In this document: positions 1 through 8,440 of the stretch, in pieces
Layout of the letters: each line of letters begins with the position of its first letter
Position numbering within the stretch: the first letter of the stretch is position 1
Notes under the pieces: model-generated
What the model was told of the DNA's origin: nothing
The model's input: the letters and a program-made list of their open reading frames with translations, nothing else
Database searches by the model: none
Translations under genes and position numbers: made by a program
Source of the DNA: Clostridiales bacterium
GTDB taxonomy: Bacteria; Bacillota; Clostridia; Lachnospirales; WQUN01
Assembly (NCBI GenBank): GCA_031269465.1
Contig: JAISZB010000025.1
Span: 1-42,155 of the forward strand
DNA: 42,155 nt
Reading direction: 5' to 3'

Positions 1-443
1 GCGGCGAAATCAGCGCCTGCATTTCCGCCGTCCGCGAGGGCCGTCTCGACGGAATCCTTCAAATCCGCCGATTCCCGCCCTATTATGAGCAGCGCGCCGC
101 TGCGGCCTGAAGCATTCGCAGGCGCGGCGCCGACGGCGGACGGCAGCCCGAGGGCGCCGGCCGCGATGTGGATTTCCGCCCCTGAGATCAACTTTACGCC
201 ATCACGCCCCTTTATTTCCGCGGCATCTGCATTTTCCGCGCTCCTTGAACCGGCGATGATCATCGGCGGCTTGCCTTTTCTTCCATTTACCGCGCGCTCC
301 CCGGCATCAGCCCGCCTGGGGCGTTGTCGATCGCGCCCTTTCCAGATTCGCCCTTTTCCGGCCAAGATCTGAATGGCGGCAGGCTGCGTTCCAATTCGGG
401 AGGCTGTCTGGAAGATACCTCCATGTCGCGCAAAATACTTCAT
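1..443 (-). CDS. Partial open frame, Ala/Gly-rich, not recognised
   Basis: An open frame runs from an ATG at 441-443 to the left window edge (about 147 codons), with an in-frame TAG shortly upstream of the ATG. The C-terminal part seen here reads like a real protein, for example SRSAENADAAEIKGRDG followed by alternating hydrophobic and small residues. No Shine-Dalgarno site precedes the ATG, and I recognise no family. The plus strand also has an open frame here, but its composition (Pro, Arg and Ser runs) looks like a shadow. The gene, if real, is cut by the window start. Confidence 0.25.
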   Translation of the reverse strand, partial: MKYFARHGGIFQTASRIGTQPAAIQILAGKGRIWKGRDRQRPRRADAGERAVNGRKGKPPMIIAGSRSAENADAAEIKGRDGVKLISGAEIHIAAGALGLPSAVGAAPANASGRSGALLIIGRESADLKDSVETALADGGNAGADFA

Positions 444-533
444 AAAGTTCGAGATCTAGCGGTTTCGTATATTTTCGAAATAAAGATATAATTAACTGTA
501 ATATTATTCATTAATTTACATGTTTTGAAAGTG

Positions 534-579
534 AATGATCAAGCTCCAGAATCGGTATGTTTGACTGCAAATAGGCATA
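534..579 (+). repeat. Palindromic repeat, right half only (copy A)
   Basis: The stretch carries the right arm (ATCAAGCTCCAGAAT) and an end of the form TTTGACTGCAAATAGGCATA found in the full copies. The left half is absent. It lies just upstream of the VOC-nitroreductase gene. Confidence 0.65.
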
Positions 580-628
580 AAGCAATGCGCCAATCCCGCC
601 TGCTATGCAACAAGGAGGATAACCAGCC

Positions 629-1549
629 ATGTCATTTGATGTATTTTTAAACTTTAACGGCGACTGCCGCGCTGCACTGGATTTCTACTCAGAGATATTT
701 AGGATCAGCGAACCCGCCGGGCTGATGACATACGGGCAAAATCCCGGTGGTTCAGCCGACGCGGATAAAGACCGCATTCTTTATGCCAGTCTGCCGATTT
801 TCGGGCGCAATGTAATGTTCTCTGATTGCCCCTCTGGCGAACCGTTTGCCAAGGGCAACAATATCGCCCTGACGCTAGGCTGTGAAAATGTGGAAGAGAT
901 TCACCGAATCTTTGCCGCATTGTCCGATGGCGGCGAGGTGTATATGCCGCTGGGAAAGACCTTATTCAGCGAGCTTTACGGCATGGTGAGGGATAAATTC
1001 GAGATTGCCTGGCAGCTGAGCCTAACGGCGTTTCAGTGCGCGGCGGCATTCAGCGATCTCGCCAAAGGACGCTTCTCCGTGCGCCGCTTCAAGCCTCAGC
1101 CCGTAGAGAACGAGAAGCTGGCGGTCATTCTTGAAGCTGGACGCATTGCGCCCACCGCCTGCAACTATCAGCCTCAGCGCATTAAGGTTGTCACTGGAGC
1201 TGACTTGGCAAAGCTTGACGCATGCTCCCCATGCCGCTTTGGAGCGCCAACTGTGATTATTGCTTGCTACGACAACACCGTCAGCGCAAAACGCAGCACT
1301 ATTGACGGCAAGGAGTTAGGCGAAATTGACGCAAGCATTGTCACCACGCATCTGATGTTCGCGGCTCATGAACAAGGGCTTGGCTCCTGCTGGGTGGCGC
1401 ATTTTGACCCAGCAAAGCTGAAAGGGCTGTTTGCTTTTCCGGAAAACATCGTACCTATCGCGCTGTTGCCCATCGGCTATCCCGCCGAAGACGCAAAACC
1501 GGCGGCAATGCATACCAAGAAGAACAATTTGGAGGATATTTTGCTATGA
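629..1549 (+). CDS. Fusion of a VOC/PhnB-like domain and a nitroreductase
   Basis: The 306-residue protein joins two domains normally found as separate proteins. Residues 1 to about 132 resemble PhnB-like members of the vicinal oxygen chelate superfamily: it starts MSFDVFLNFNGDCRAALDFY and ends near GKTLFSELYGMVRDKFEIAW. Residues from about 140 resemble the nitroreductase fold: FSDLAKGRFSVRRFKPQPVE is the FMN-binding Ser-Val-Arg-Arg-Phe entry, followed by EAGRIAPTACNYQPQRI and, near the end, ALLPIGYPAEDAKP. The nitroreductase half would be a flavin-dependent oxidoreductase; its substrate is unknown. A strong Shine-Dalgarno site (AAGGAGG) lies 9 bases before the ATG. The two halves are in frame with no stop. 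The join could be a real fusion or a deletion that merged two adjacent genes. Confidence 0.85.
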   Translation: MSFDVFLNFNGDCRAALDFYSEIFRISEPAGLMTYGQNPGGSADADKDRILYASLPIFGRNVMFSDCPSGEPFAKGNNIALTLGCENVEEIHRIFAALSDGGEVYMPLGKTLFSELYGMVRDKFEIAWQLSLTAFQCAAAFSDLAKGRFSVRRFKPQPVENEKLAVILEAGRIAPTACNYQPQRIKVVTGADLAKLDACSPCRFGAPTVIIACYDNTVSAKRSTIDGKELGEIDASIVTTHLMFAAHEQGLGSCWVAHFDPAKLKGLFAFPENIVPIALLPIGYPAEDAKPAAMHTKKNNLEDILL

Positions 1550-1626
1550 ACACATAAATCCAAACCAAGCACACCTCGCAAGCATTCCAAAGTGCCTTCG
1601 CTTGGCAAATGCCATGACAAAGCGGC

Positions 1627-1813
1627 TGGAGGCGATACTTCAATGCAGAACCCGACTCGTTTAATACTTTTTTCTCTGCAGTGTATTGGGCTGCTAAGTC
1701 TCTGACAACGATGGGATACGGCTATACTTACCCAACAACGGATCTTTGGGATTGCGATTGCGGCGCTTCCGTTGTACATCATTACGGCGGGATATATGAA
1801 CGAAATCGCCTAA
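1627..1813 (+). pseudogene. Fragment of a voltage-gated-type potassium channel (pore and last helix)
   Basis: One frame reads FNTFFSAVYWAAKSLTTMGYG (around 1650-1725), which is the pore helix and selectivity filter of potassium channels. The usual Asp after GYG is replaced by Tyr. A frameshift follows, and another frame continues as RIFGIAIAALPLYIITAG and then MNEIA with a TAA at 1811-1813, which matches the last transmembrane helix and its C-terminal end. The voltage sensor and all earlier helices are missing, and a TGA lies just upstream. This is a relic, not a working channel. Confidence 0.7.
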
Positions 1814-1837
1814 GAGCGCAAGAAGGAGGCAGAAAAA

Positions 1838-2572
1838 ATGAGAAATAAATCCGCCGTCGTCACAGGTGGCGCGAACGGCATTGGACGGTGCATCGCTCAG
1901 TGTTTCATGAAAGCCAGAGCCGATGTGATAATTGTTGATAAGGACGATGCGCATCCGCTTGACGGAGCTCGGTTTTATCATGGCGACATCGCCGAAAAAT
2001 CCACGCTGGAGGCGTTTGTCTGCACTCTTGACCGCCCTGTGGATTATCTCATCAACAACGCTTGCCTAAGCCGCCGAGGAATCCTGTCCGGCTGCTCCTA
2101 TGAGGATTTTGAATATATCCAGCGGGTGGGCGTGACCGCGCCTTATTACTTGGCTAACCTTCTGGTGCAAAAGGATCTGCTGGCGCGAGGCGCTTCCATC
2201 GTCAACATCGCCTCCACACGGACGTTTCAGTCGTAGCCTGACACCGAGAGCTATTCGGCGGCCAAAGGCGGAATCGTCGCCCTCACCCACGCGCTGGCGG
2301 TGAGCCTTGCGGGGCGGGCGCGGGTGAATTGCATCTCCCCCGGCTGGATTGACACGGGCGCAAATCCGCAGCATTCAGCGCCAGACATACGCCAGCATCC
2401 CGCCGGAAGGGTGGGCGCGCCATCCGATATTGCAAACATGGCGCTGTATCTGTGCAGCGAGGCGGCGAGCTTTATCTCAGGCGAAAATATCACGATAGAC
2501 GGCGGCATGAGCAGGCTGATGGTCTATCACGACGATTGCGGCTGGATATATGCGCCGCCAGAGGAAAGCTGA
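1838..2572 (+). pseudogene. Short-chain dehydrogenase/reductase interrupted by one TAG
   Basis: The N-terminal part has the Rossmann glycine motif TGGANGIG, NNA at the end of the fourth strand and IVNIAS with the catalytic Ser. A TAG at 2234-2236 stops the frame. The same frame then continues without a shift through YSAAKGG (catalytic Tyr and Lys), the segment VNCISPGWIDT, and FISGENITIDGG, which is typical of the SDR C-terminus, ending in TGA at 2570-2572. With the stop read through it would be about 244 residues, normal for a classical SDR. A Shine-Dalgarno site (AAGGAGG) precedes the ATG. TAG ends several intact genes in the window, so a recoded amber is unlikely. The stop probably came from a single-base change, and without readthrough the catalytic residues are lost. 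Confidence 0.85.
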
Positions 2573-3252
2573 TGATCTACCCGAATATTCTCCCGGCCAA
2601 TTTCATCGCCCGCCCCAACCGCTTTATCGCTGAGGTGAAGATCGATGGCTCGCCTGCCTTCGCCCATATGAAAAACACCGGGCGGTGCCGCGAGCTGCTT
2701 GTTCCCGGCGCGGCGATATATCTGTCAAAATCCGACAACCCGCTGCGCAAAACGCAGTATGATTTGGTAGCTGTGCAAAAAGGCGCGCGGCTGATTAATA
2801 TAGATAGTCAAGCTCCTAACAAGGTATACTTCGAGCGCCTGCAAGCGGGGCGCTACGTAGAAAATATCACCCTCATCAAGCCCGAAGCCAAGTATAGGCA
2901 AAGCCGCTTTGATTTTTATATTGAGGCTGGAGAACGAAAAGTATTTATCGAAGTGAAAGGCGTGACGCTGGAGGAAAACGGCGTGGCGATGTTTCCGGAT
3001 GCTCCAACAGAGCGCGGCATGAAGCACCTGCGAGAGCTTGCCGCCAGCTTGCAAGAAGGCTATGAGGCGCAAGTTGTGTTCGTGGCGCAAATGGATGATG
3101 TACGCTATTTTGCCCCCAACAACGCGACCCATGCGGCATTCGGCGAGGCGCTTAGAGAAGCTGGGGCGGCGGGCGTAAAAGTGGTTGCGCTGGATTGCAG
3201 CATTGCCCCGGACAGCCTGACAATTGGCAAAGAAATAGAGGTGCGGTTATGA
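2572..3252 (+). CDS. sfsA: Sugar fermentation stimulation protein A
   Basis: The 226-residue protein has the length of SfsA. Typical features are the opening PANFIARPNRFIAEVKIDG, the central NTGRCRELLVPGA, and the C-terminal nuclease-like segment RFDFYIEAGERKVFIEVKGV followed by FPDAPTERGMKHLREL. SfsA combines an OB-like part and a PD-(D/E)XK-like fold; its cellular role is poorly defined. The start was set at the ATG that overlaps the SDR stop (TGATG), with GAGGAAAG upstream. A longer frame to 2452 is open but lies inside the SDR. The gene overlaps the next one by four bases (ATGA), so this is a translationally coupled operon. Confidence 0.93.
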   Translation: MIYPNILPANFIARPNRFIAEVKIDGSPAFAHMKNTGRCRELLVPGAAIYLSKSDNPLRKTQYDLVAVQKGARLINIDSQAPNKVYFERLQAGRYVENITLIKPEAKYRQSRFDFYIEAGERKVFIEVKGVTLEENGVAMFPDAPTERGMKHLRELAASLQEGYEAQVVFVAQMDDVRYFAPNNATHAAFGEALREAGAAGVKVVALDCSIAPDSLTIGKEIEVRL

Positions 3253-3560
3253 ACGCAGTTATCCGCTTTGAAGATTTATACAACCGCAAGATCAATCATA
3301 TTCAAGTGCGCGGCGTCGGCGTCGTCACAGGGATTCTCAACGACGATTTGGCCGGTCGCAAGCACCAGCGGTTTGTGGTGGAATTGGCGGTGCACAAAAC
3401 GTTGCTTATTCTCAATAACATCGACATTTGGCCGCGTGTTGATCCGCTGGAGGCGGGCGACCGGGTGGAGTTTTGCGGCGAGTACGTCTGGAACCGCCAC
3501 GGCGGCATCGTACACTGGATCCACAACGACCCGAAATCCAGCCGCGATCGGGCTATGTAA
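3249..3560 (+). CDS. DUF3465 family protein
   Basis: The 103-residue protein starts at an ATG overlapping the sfsA stop, with GAGG upstream. It matches my recollection of DUF3465: NRKINHIQVRGVGVVTGI, then KHQRFVVELA, LLILNNIDIWPR, and GDRVEFCGEYVWNRHGG with VHWIHNDP close to the end. The function of the family is not known. The last residues after HNDPKSS look off-family. In the next frame the text continues as RSGYVKVLAEE and runs into the DUF1653 domain, which suggests a frameshift near 3540-3560 or two genes that were once joined. Confidence 0.75.
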   Translation: MNAVIRFEDLYNRKINHIQVRGVGVVTGILNDDLAGRKHQRFVVELAVHKTLLILNNIDIWPRVDPLEAGDRVEFCGEYVWNRHGGIVHWIHNDPKSSRDRAM

Positions 3561-3814
3561 AGGTTCTGGCCGAGGAGCACGAACACGAGGGCGCGCTGCA
3601 AAACCCCATCCCGCTGGGGACATATCGCCATTACAAGGGCAAGCTTTATGAGGTTGTCGGGTTTGCCATTCACAGCGAAACGCTGGAGTATATGGTGATC
3701 TACCGCCAGCTTTACGGTGAATGCAAAACCTGGGCGAGGCCTCTGTCTATGTGGGAGAATGAGATTGAGGCGGATGGACGGACGGTTAAACGGTTTGAGA
3801 AGGTGGATGACTAA
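3561..3814 (+). CDS. DUF1653 domain protein, start unclear
   Basis: The frame contains GTYRHYKGKLYEVVGFAIHS, then ETLEYMVIYRQLYGECKTWA and RPLSMW, ending in DGRTVKRFEKVDD. This is the DUF1653 domain, a small domain of unknown function that often stands alone. No good start codon or ribosome site lies just ahead of it. The only ATG in frame is at 3473, deep inside the DUF3465 gene. Either the gene uses that start, or it is reached by frameshifting from DUF3465, or the pair is a broken fusion. The next gene begins four bases after the stop. Confidence 0.65.
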
Positions 3815-3817
3815 CAG

Positions 3818-4687
3818 ATGGATTTACAGCAATTCGCGGCGGAGATTCTGAAGCGCACTCTTGCGGTGAATGCCGCTAAAAGCGAGGGCGCAGAACGCCT
3901 GCAGGCAGCGCCTTCCTCATTTATCTCGGAGAATGCTCAAGCCTTTATAAAGCAAGGGTTATCCATGCAGAATAGTCACGATGCCCTGCGGGTTGCGGTG
4001 GAGGACGTGTCGCCCATAACCTTCGCCCCTGATGATGACAGCAATTCTCAGAACAGAGGCGAGACAATGACCCCGCCCATTAAGGCGTCCACTTTTTTTG
4101 TCCCTTTGGATGAATCGATAATATCCGCTTTTTCCTCAGGTAAGCTGGATGGGAAAGCCCTGATGGCGCAGATTGGCGCGAGAACGGGAATCGCTGCCTT
4201 GGACGACCTGGCTGGATTAGAACTGGTACTAACCGACTTTGGGAAATCCCCGGCGTCCTCCAGCGCCATAGGCGGCGGCGAAATTGTCGCCGGATCTGGC
4301 GGAGAGGCGTTTATACCAGAATGCCTCGCTGTTTCAGAACCTGGCGGCGGGTATCACATATGCGAGCCGATGGTGTTCAAGAACGCAGAGGAGGTCAAAG
4401 CAATCGCGGCAATGCTTATGGGTATCGATGAAAAGGCGTTCCGCAAAAAAGCGGACATCAAAAAACTGATCAAGTCTGGCTGGCTGGCCGGTTGCGACAG
4501 GCGTTCCGCCAAGAAAGAGGCAGACTATATCAAAACGACGCTGCTAGCGCAGTTCGCCATGCTGCGCACACCCTATCTGCAAGCGGCGGCGCATAAGAAT
4601 GGTGTAGCGATCTTCGTGGGATGCAAGGACGATGAGGCCCCAAATGACCCAAGCCCATCCGTTGAAACCGGCGAAAAATGCACTTGA
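3818..4687 (+). CDS. Unidentified protein, C-terminal third resembles DUF1877
   Basis: The 289-residue protein follows the DUF1653 gene closely and has the spacing of an operon member. Residues about 185-270 (CEPMVFKNAEEVKAIAAMLM, then LKSGW-like and YIKTTLLAQFAMLRTPYLQA, AAAHKNGVAIFVG) remind me of the DUF1877 C-terminal region, where a proline-led segment, a helix and a final hydrophobic strand recur. This is a weak, remembered resemblance. The first 90 residues are polar and low in hydrophobics. There is no signal peptide or membrane segment. The stop lies two bases before a palindromic repeat. Confidence 0.55.
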   Translation: MDLQQFAAEILKRTLAVNAAKSEGAERLQAAPSSFISENAQAFIKQGLSMQNSHDALRVAVEDVSPITFAPDDDSNSQNRGETMTPPIKASTFFVPLDESIISAFSSGKLDGKALMAQIGARTGIAALDDLAGLELVLTDFGKSPASSSAIGGGEIVAGSGGEAFIPECLAVSEPGGGYHICEPMVFKNAEEVKAIAAMLMGIDEKAFRKKADIKKLIKSGWLAGCDRRSAKKEADYIKTTLLAQFAMLRTPYLQAAAHKNGVAIFVGCKDDEAPNDPSPSVETGEKCT

Positions 4688-4793
4688 TATGCTGATTCGC
4701 ATTGTAAAGCACCGATTTTGAGGTCGGATTATGCAATGCTTCTATGGATAATCCGACCTCAAAATCGGTGCTTTGGATGTAAGTCAGCATATC
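4686..4793. repeat. Palindromic repeat, full copy (copy B)
   Basis: Perfect arms of 24 bases (GCACCGATTTTGAGGTCGGA and four more bases, mirrored after a 17-base loop) lie inside ends reading GATATGCTGA and TCAGCATATC. The outer ends belong to the common family, but the stem sequence differs from the usual GGAGCTTGACTG arm. It sits directly after a stop codon and could also act as a transcription stop. Confidence 0.8.
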
Positions 4794-4869
4794 AAATTGA
4801 TAACTCTTTGCCGCAAGCCTTGCTTTATCATAAGTGAGAAGTTTAGAGTTCTAGTAGGTACGCGCTCTG

Positions 4870-4996
4870 ATATGAAAGGGCAAATAGATAGACTATTTGT
4901 TGGACGGCAAGGCGTGAAACGCCATTGCGCCGGAGGACATTAAGGATCCTATTAGGCTGGTTGGCGAATAATTAGCCTGCTCAGGTCGGATCCTTA
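4870..4996 (+). other. Stretch of three consecutive hairpins, candidate structured RNA
   Basis: Within 116 bases there are three perfect inverted repeats: CAAATAG with CTATTTG (4881-4899), GGCGT with ACGCC (4911-4923, nested in a longer pairing GGC to GCC), and TAAGGATCC with GGATCCTTA (4941-4996), which itself encloses AGGCT with AGCCT. No open frame is evident here. I know no named RNA family that fits. Confidence 0.35.
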
Positions 4997-5027
4997 GAAA
5001 ATCTTATAAAAAATAAGAAAAAGATGT

Positions 5028-5059
5028 TTGCTGTACATCCTTCCAAATTATGCTATAAT
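5028..5059 (+). promoter_or_regulatory. Extended -10 promoter
   Basis: TGC-TATAAT (5051-5059) is an extended -10 box. A weak TTGCTG lies 20 bases upstream of it. What it would transcribe is unclear: a 45-codon frame beginning with the ATG at 5124 has no Shine-Dalgarno site. Confidence 0.45.
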
Positions 5060-5888
5060 TATAGGAAAATCAGGCGAATATTGGACGTAGGCGGCATTTG
5101 GCAAGCAAAGGCATTAAAACGACATGTCTGTCGGACTGATTGAATCTCAAAACCCTCGAGCCGACGCGGATATGCCGGCGGGCTGCAACCCTTCAGACGC
5201 AGTTTCGGGATCCGGGGACCCTGAGGATAAAAAAGCAAGGAAATCCAGGAGAACCAACAAAAGGAAGCTTATGCCATAAAAGGCAGGAAGCAAATTTGCT
5301 GAACTTGCTGTTAATCATAATAAGGCGTTTTTTTCCGACGCTTATAGAAAGCATAAAAATTACAATTGATCCAGTGGACTCTCTTGTAAAGCCTGGATTT
5401 ACATATATCGGTGGGAATTTTAGCTGTAGTTTGCCATATTGAGTCCCAGGGCGATGAATCAAGTCCTGGACGCTCCCGCAGCTGCGTCGCCGGCCACCGC
5501 GCTTTTTGATTTGGATCCGAATTCCGCTTGAATCTACAGCCCGGCTCCCAGACTTTGAACAACATGCTCGGAGCCGCTGAAACAGAAGACTCTGCGGATA
5601 TGCAAGAACAATGCGCAGGCAGCCCTTGCCCACGCCCGTTTTCCAAGGCGGCAAGATCAATGGGGCGTGGCGACCGCCCGCCGGCGGGGTCAAGCTCCTC
5701 CTCGGCGAGACGATCCCGCTGAAGGGCGTGGAGACGCTGAAGAGCCCTTTGAGGGGCTCGCCCGCGACTATCCCTTCCCTTTAAAAAACGCCGCTCCAAG
5801 AAAAAAGAAGCGGTTTCCATAGAATTCAAAGCCGTCGCGCTTGAAGCCAAGCTGCTTTTGCAAGTCAAGTTGTAGTTTCCATTTGCAC
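5060..5888. other. No recognisable intact gene
   Basis: Several frames of 60-236 codons are open here on both strands, but none resembles a known protein. A plus-strand segment near 5640-5780 reads FQGGKINGAWRPPAGGVKLL and may be a decayed coding piece. The stretch leads into the transposase remnant, so it may be the degraded 5' part of that element. Confidence 0.4.
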
Positions 5889-5979
5889 TGAATTCATGCA
5901 GAGCGAGGATAATCTTTCGCTTCTCCGTAATCGCCCGCTCGAATGCGGGGATGAAAGCGACGGCCGGCAAAAGCGGGAG

Positions 5980-6545
5980 TGTTAGCCCGAGGCTTTCGAC
6001 AAGCTGGCGGGCAAGCTGCATAAATATTTTCCCGAAGAGCTTTTCGGCGCTGCGATGGACAGCCTCTATGCCTGCGAGCCTGCCATGAATAAATGCATCG
6101 AGTGCGGCTGGCTTTCACAGCCGGATTCAAAGACGGCTCCGCGCCCGCTGCCGCCCGGAAAATTGCCGAGAGCAGAGACAACCCCGAAATGCGCGGGGTT
6201 GAATTTACGGAAAAGGAAAAAAAGGCGCAGTTTATAAATGTTATTTCAAAAACGGAGCTGAATTCGGGAGTTCAAGGCAGACATATCGGCATTGAAGCTG
6301 TTTGATCCCGCTCATCCGAAAGACCATGAATATCCTTTCACACGGATCGGTTTTGCCGCGTTCCTGCAAACAGCGGCGAGAATCTTAAACGCTCTGACAA
6401 AAGTAAGAGTCAGTTATTTCCGCAGATTGCATTTCGACATGATCACTTGTACTGATTTGAGCGAAAAAGAAGACTGTGAATTTGAGTTGAGACATAAATG
6501 GCATCGCAAGGAAAACGCCCTCAAAGCATTCTCTGAAGGCGTTTT
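5980..6545 (+). pseudogene. Decayed DDE transposase
   Basis: Three successive pieces in different frames match the order of an IS4-superfamily type transposase. The first is PEAFDKLAGKLHKYFPEELF followed by MDSLYACEPAMNKCIECGW (catalytic-domain segment with the LYA motif, about 5981-6116). The second is GFKDGSAPAAARKIAE and later QFINVISKTELNSG (6128-6270). The third is FELRHKWHRKENALKAF (6480-6530), which resembles the C-terminal segment before the last helix. Frames change at least twice and stops intervene, so it cannot be active. The family is given from memory. Confidence 0.5.
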
Positions 6546-6546
6546 T
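6512..6546. terminator. Bidirectional terminator
   Basis: AAAACGCC and GGCGTTTT enclose a partly paired loop, with T runs on both sides. It lies one base beyond the stop of the minus-strand ATPase gene, so it most likely ends that transcript. Confidence 0.7.
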
Positions 6547-8358
6547 CTATATCATCCGATTCATTTCCTCTATGATCTTGGGTAAAGAAGTGTCAGGCTG
6601 CAATTCCAAAGAGGCATTTGGCTTGTCGAGGTCAATCTCTTGGTTAACTATGCAACGGCTTGATGTGAAAATCACAATCCATTTCTTGAGGCTGCCTTGC
6701 TTGTCCAATCTCTCAAATTCCTTGTCGCTCGCGTATTTCCTCAGCTTGAGCAGCGCATCCTCCCAAGCGGCCTTGATGTTGTTGAGCGTAAGCTTTCTAA
6801 CCTTCACATACTTGTACTCAATCAGAGCATAATACTTCACTGGAACTTTCCCAGGCATCAAGGCTTGATCCACATAACCCATGCCAACGTGTTTTTCGAT
6901 TATGGATTTATAGCCAGAATACCCAAGAGCCAACTGGTGGGCGACCCTTGCCAGGCTGGCTTCGTCAAAATCAATGAAAGCGCGGAAATCCATAGAACTC
7001 AGGATATGGGATATGCACTGCACAAAAAGCTTTGTGTCCCCTTCATTCGCAAGCATGGCCAAAGCTCTTGACGCTTCCTCATGCTGAAGCCTGGCAGCAG
7101 GCTCCAAGGCTATTTCAGAGAAGTAGTTCATGTAAATGTCCTTGAACACGGCATTGGGAATCACCAATGCCTCTTCAGAATCTTCAGATCCGAAAGTCAA
7201 ATAGCCTGTATAGAACAAAAGGGAAAGAAAATCGTTTGAATCGAACTTTTTCAGCTCATAAACCATTGTCAGATCTGCAGGTTGCGGTTCACCCACGGCA
7301 ATGGCCTTGATTATGTCATACCGATGGTTTTTGGCGTCTTCCAACTCGTCAATTCCGCCTTCCTCGGTTTCTCCAAGACCGATGGAGGCTAAGGCTTTTA
7401 TCTTTGAATAATCGCTGATTATGTTCTTGTCTAATAGCGTCTTTGGGGCGCGGCGCTGCTGTAGGTACTTCTTCAGAAAATATAGCGTCATGCCGCTGTT
7501 GAAAATATGCTGGGAAGATTCAGTGCAGAATTTGTACCCATCGTAGAGAATGGCCATCAGATCGGCAACATCGCCTTTTTGGGATGCGAGCCATGGCAGC
7601 GCGCCGTCTATAAGGCTCTCCACCTCGTTGCGGGTAAAGCCCGCCATGTCATTGAACATCTCATCCTGGGAGAGGTCTTCTGTTATATTGAAGCCGCTGG
7701 TCAGGCTGTCTAAAGCTATTGGAGTGACGCCCGAGAGAAGGATTTTCCGGATTATGCCATTGGATGTCGCTTTCTTTAGAACCTCATAAAACGCCCTCAC
7801 AAAACCCCCAGAACCCATGATGGATTTGAAGGCATCCATATTTGCGGCAAGCAAAGCGTTGGCGTAGTTGTCATATTCGTCGATTAGCAAATATATGCGC
7901 TTATTGAACCCGCATATGAAGCTGAAAAAATCATTTGTTAATTGAGAAGGGATTGAGCTGCAATCAAGTGGATGAATGAGCTTGATACTGTTGCTTTCCA
8001 CAAATTCAGCCAATGTAGCGTAAACTATAGCCGAAAATTGGGGTAGCAGGGGAGAATTCAGATTAATACCCGAGAAATCGAATTTCAGCACGGCAAAGGT
8101 ATTCCTCAATGGCGTTGGATTGGAGCCAATCCATGTATCCCCAAAAATGCTGTTGAATTTGTTTTCGTACTTATAATCATAGTAATAGTTTAGCATTGAG
8201 AGAAGCATTGTCTTTCCAAATTTTCTTGGACGCAAGAAAGTGGCGAAGTCAGTCGCATCCTCCAGTTTTGCGATGAAATGGGTTTTATCTATAAACGCAT
8301 AGTTTTCAGTAGCAATTGTACTGAAATCACTAAGGCCATAAGGAACTTTTCTAATCAT
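6547..8358 (-). CDS. AAA-ATPase-like protein with C-terminal DUF1703 nuclease-fold domain
   Basis: The protein has 603 residues from the ATG at 8356-8358, chosen because AGGAGA lies just upstream; the frame is open for 34 more codons without a site. The N-terminal half is the AAA-ATPase-like domain (PF09820 type): VPYGLSDFSTIATENYAFID, then the P-loop-like FLRPRKFGKTMLLSMLNYYY, the Walker B-like RIYLLIDEYDNYANAL and the sensor-like KILLSGVTPIALDSLTSGFN. The C-terminal part carries the DUF1703 domain, a PD-(D/E)XK-like fold, around KYYALIEYKYVKV (Glu and Lys of the core). The family is common in Clostridia and Bacteroidota, usually in multiple copies, and its role is unknown. It is the only intact gene in a stretch of decayed mobile DNA, which suggests horizontal acquisition. 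Confidence 0.9.
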   Translation of the reverse strand: MIRKVPYGLSDFSTIATENYAFIDKTHFIAKLEDATDFATFLRPRKFGKTMLLSMLNYYYDYKYENKFNSIFGDTWIGSNPTPLRNTFAVLKFDFSGINLNSPLLPQFSAIVYATLAEFVESNSIKLIHPLDCSSIPSQLTNDFFSFICGFNKRIYLLIDEYDNYANALLAANMDAFKSIMGSGGFVRAFYEVLKKATSNGIIRKILLSGVTPIALDSLTSGFNITEDLSQDEMFNDMAGFTRNEVESLIDGALPWLASQKGDVADLMAILYDGYKFCTESSQHIFNSGMTLYFLKKYLQQRRAPKTLLDKNIISDYSKIKALASIGLGETEEGGIDELEDAKNHRYDIIKAIAVGEPQPADLTMVYELKKFDSNDFLSLLFYTGYLTFGSEDSEEALVIPNAVFKDIYMNYFSEIALEPAARLQHEEASRALAMLANEGDTKLFVQCISHILSSMDFRAFIDFDEASLARVAHQLALGYSGYKSIIEKHVGMGYVDQALMPGKVPVKYYALIEYKYVKVRKLTLNNIKAAWEDALLKLRKYASDKEFERLDKQGSLKKWIVIFTSSRCIVNQEIDLDKPNASLELQPDTSLPKIIEEMNRMI

Positions 8359-8440
8359 AAGCTCTCCTATCAGCAGAAAATCAATACCTTCAACCATTGC
8401 GACAAAAATTGAAAACGCTTCAAGAGCGAGGATTCGGATT

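Noticed and set aside
2234-2236. TAG read as a sense codon (pyrrolysine or amber recoding)
   Set aside because: TAG ends lexA, aroF and tyrA at the expected family lengths, so the codon is used as a stop in this genome.
5311-6021. A 236-codon open frame on the minus strand
   Set aside because: It is rich in Arg, Pro and Ser, resembles no protein I know, and lies across the decayed plus-strand transposase, so it is probably a chance frame in GC-rich DNA.
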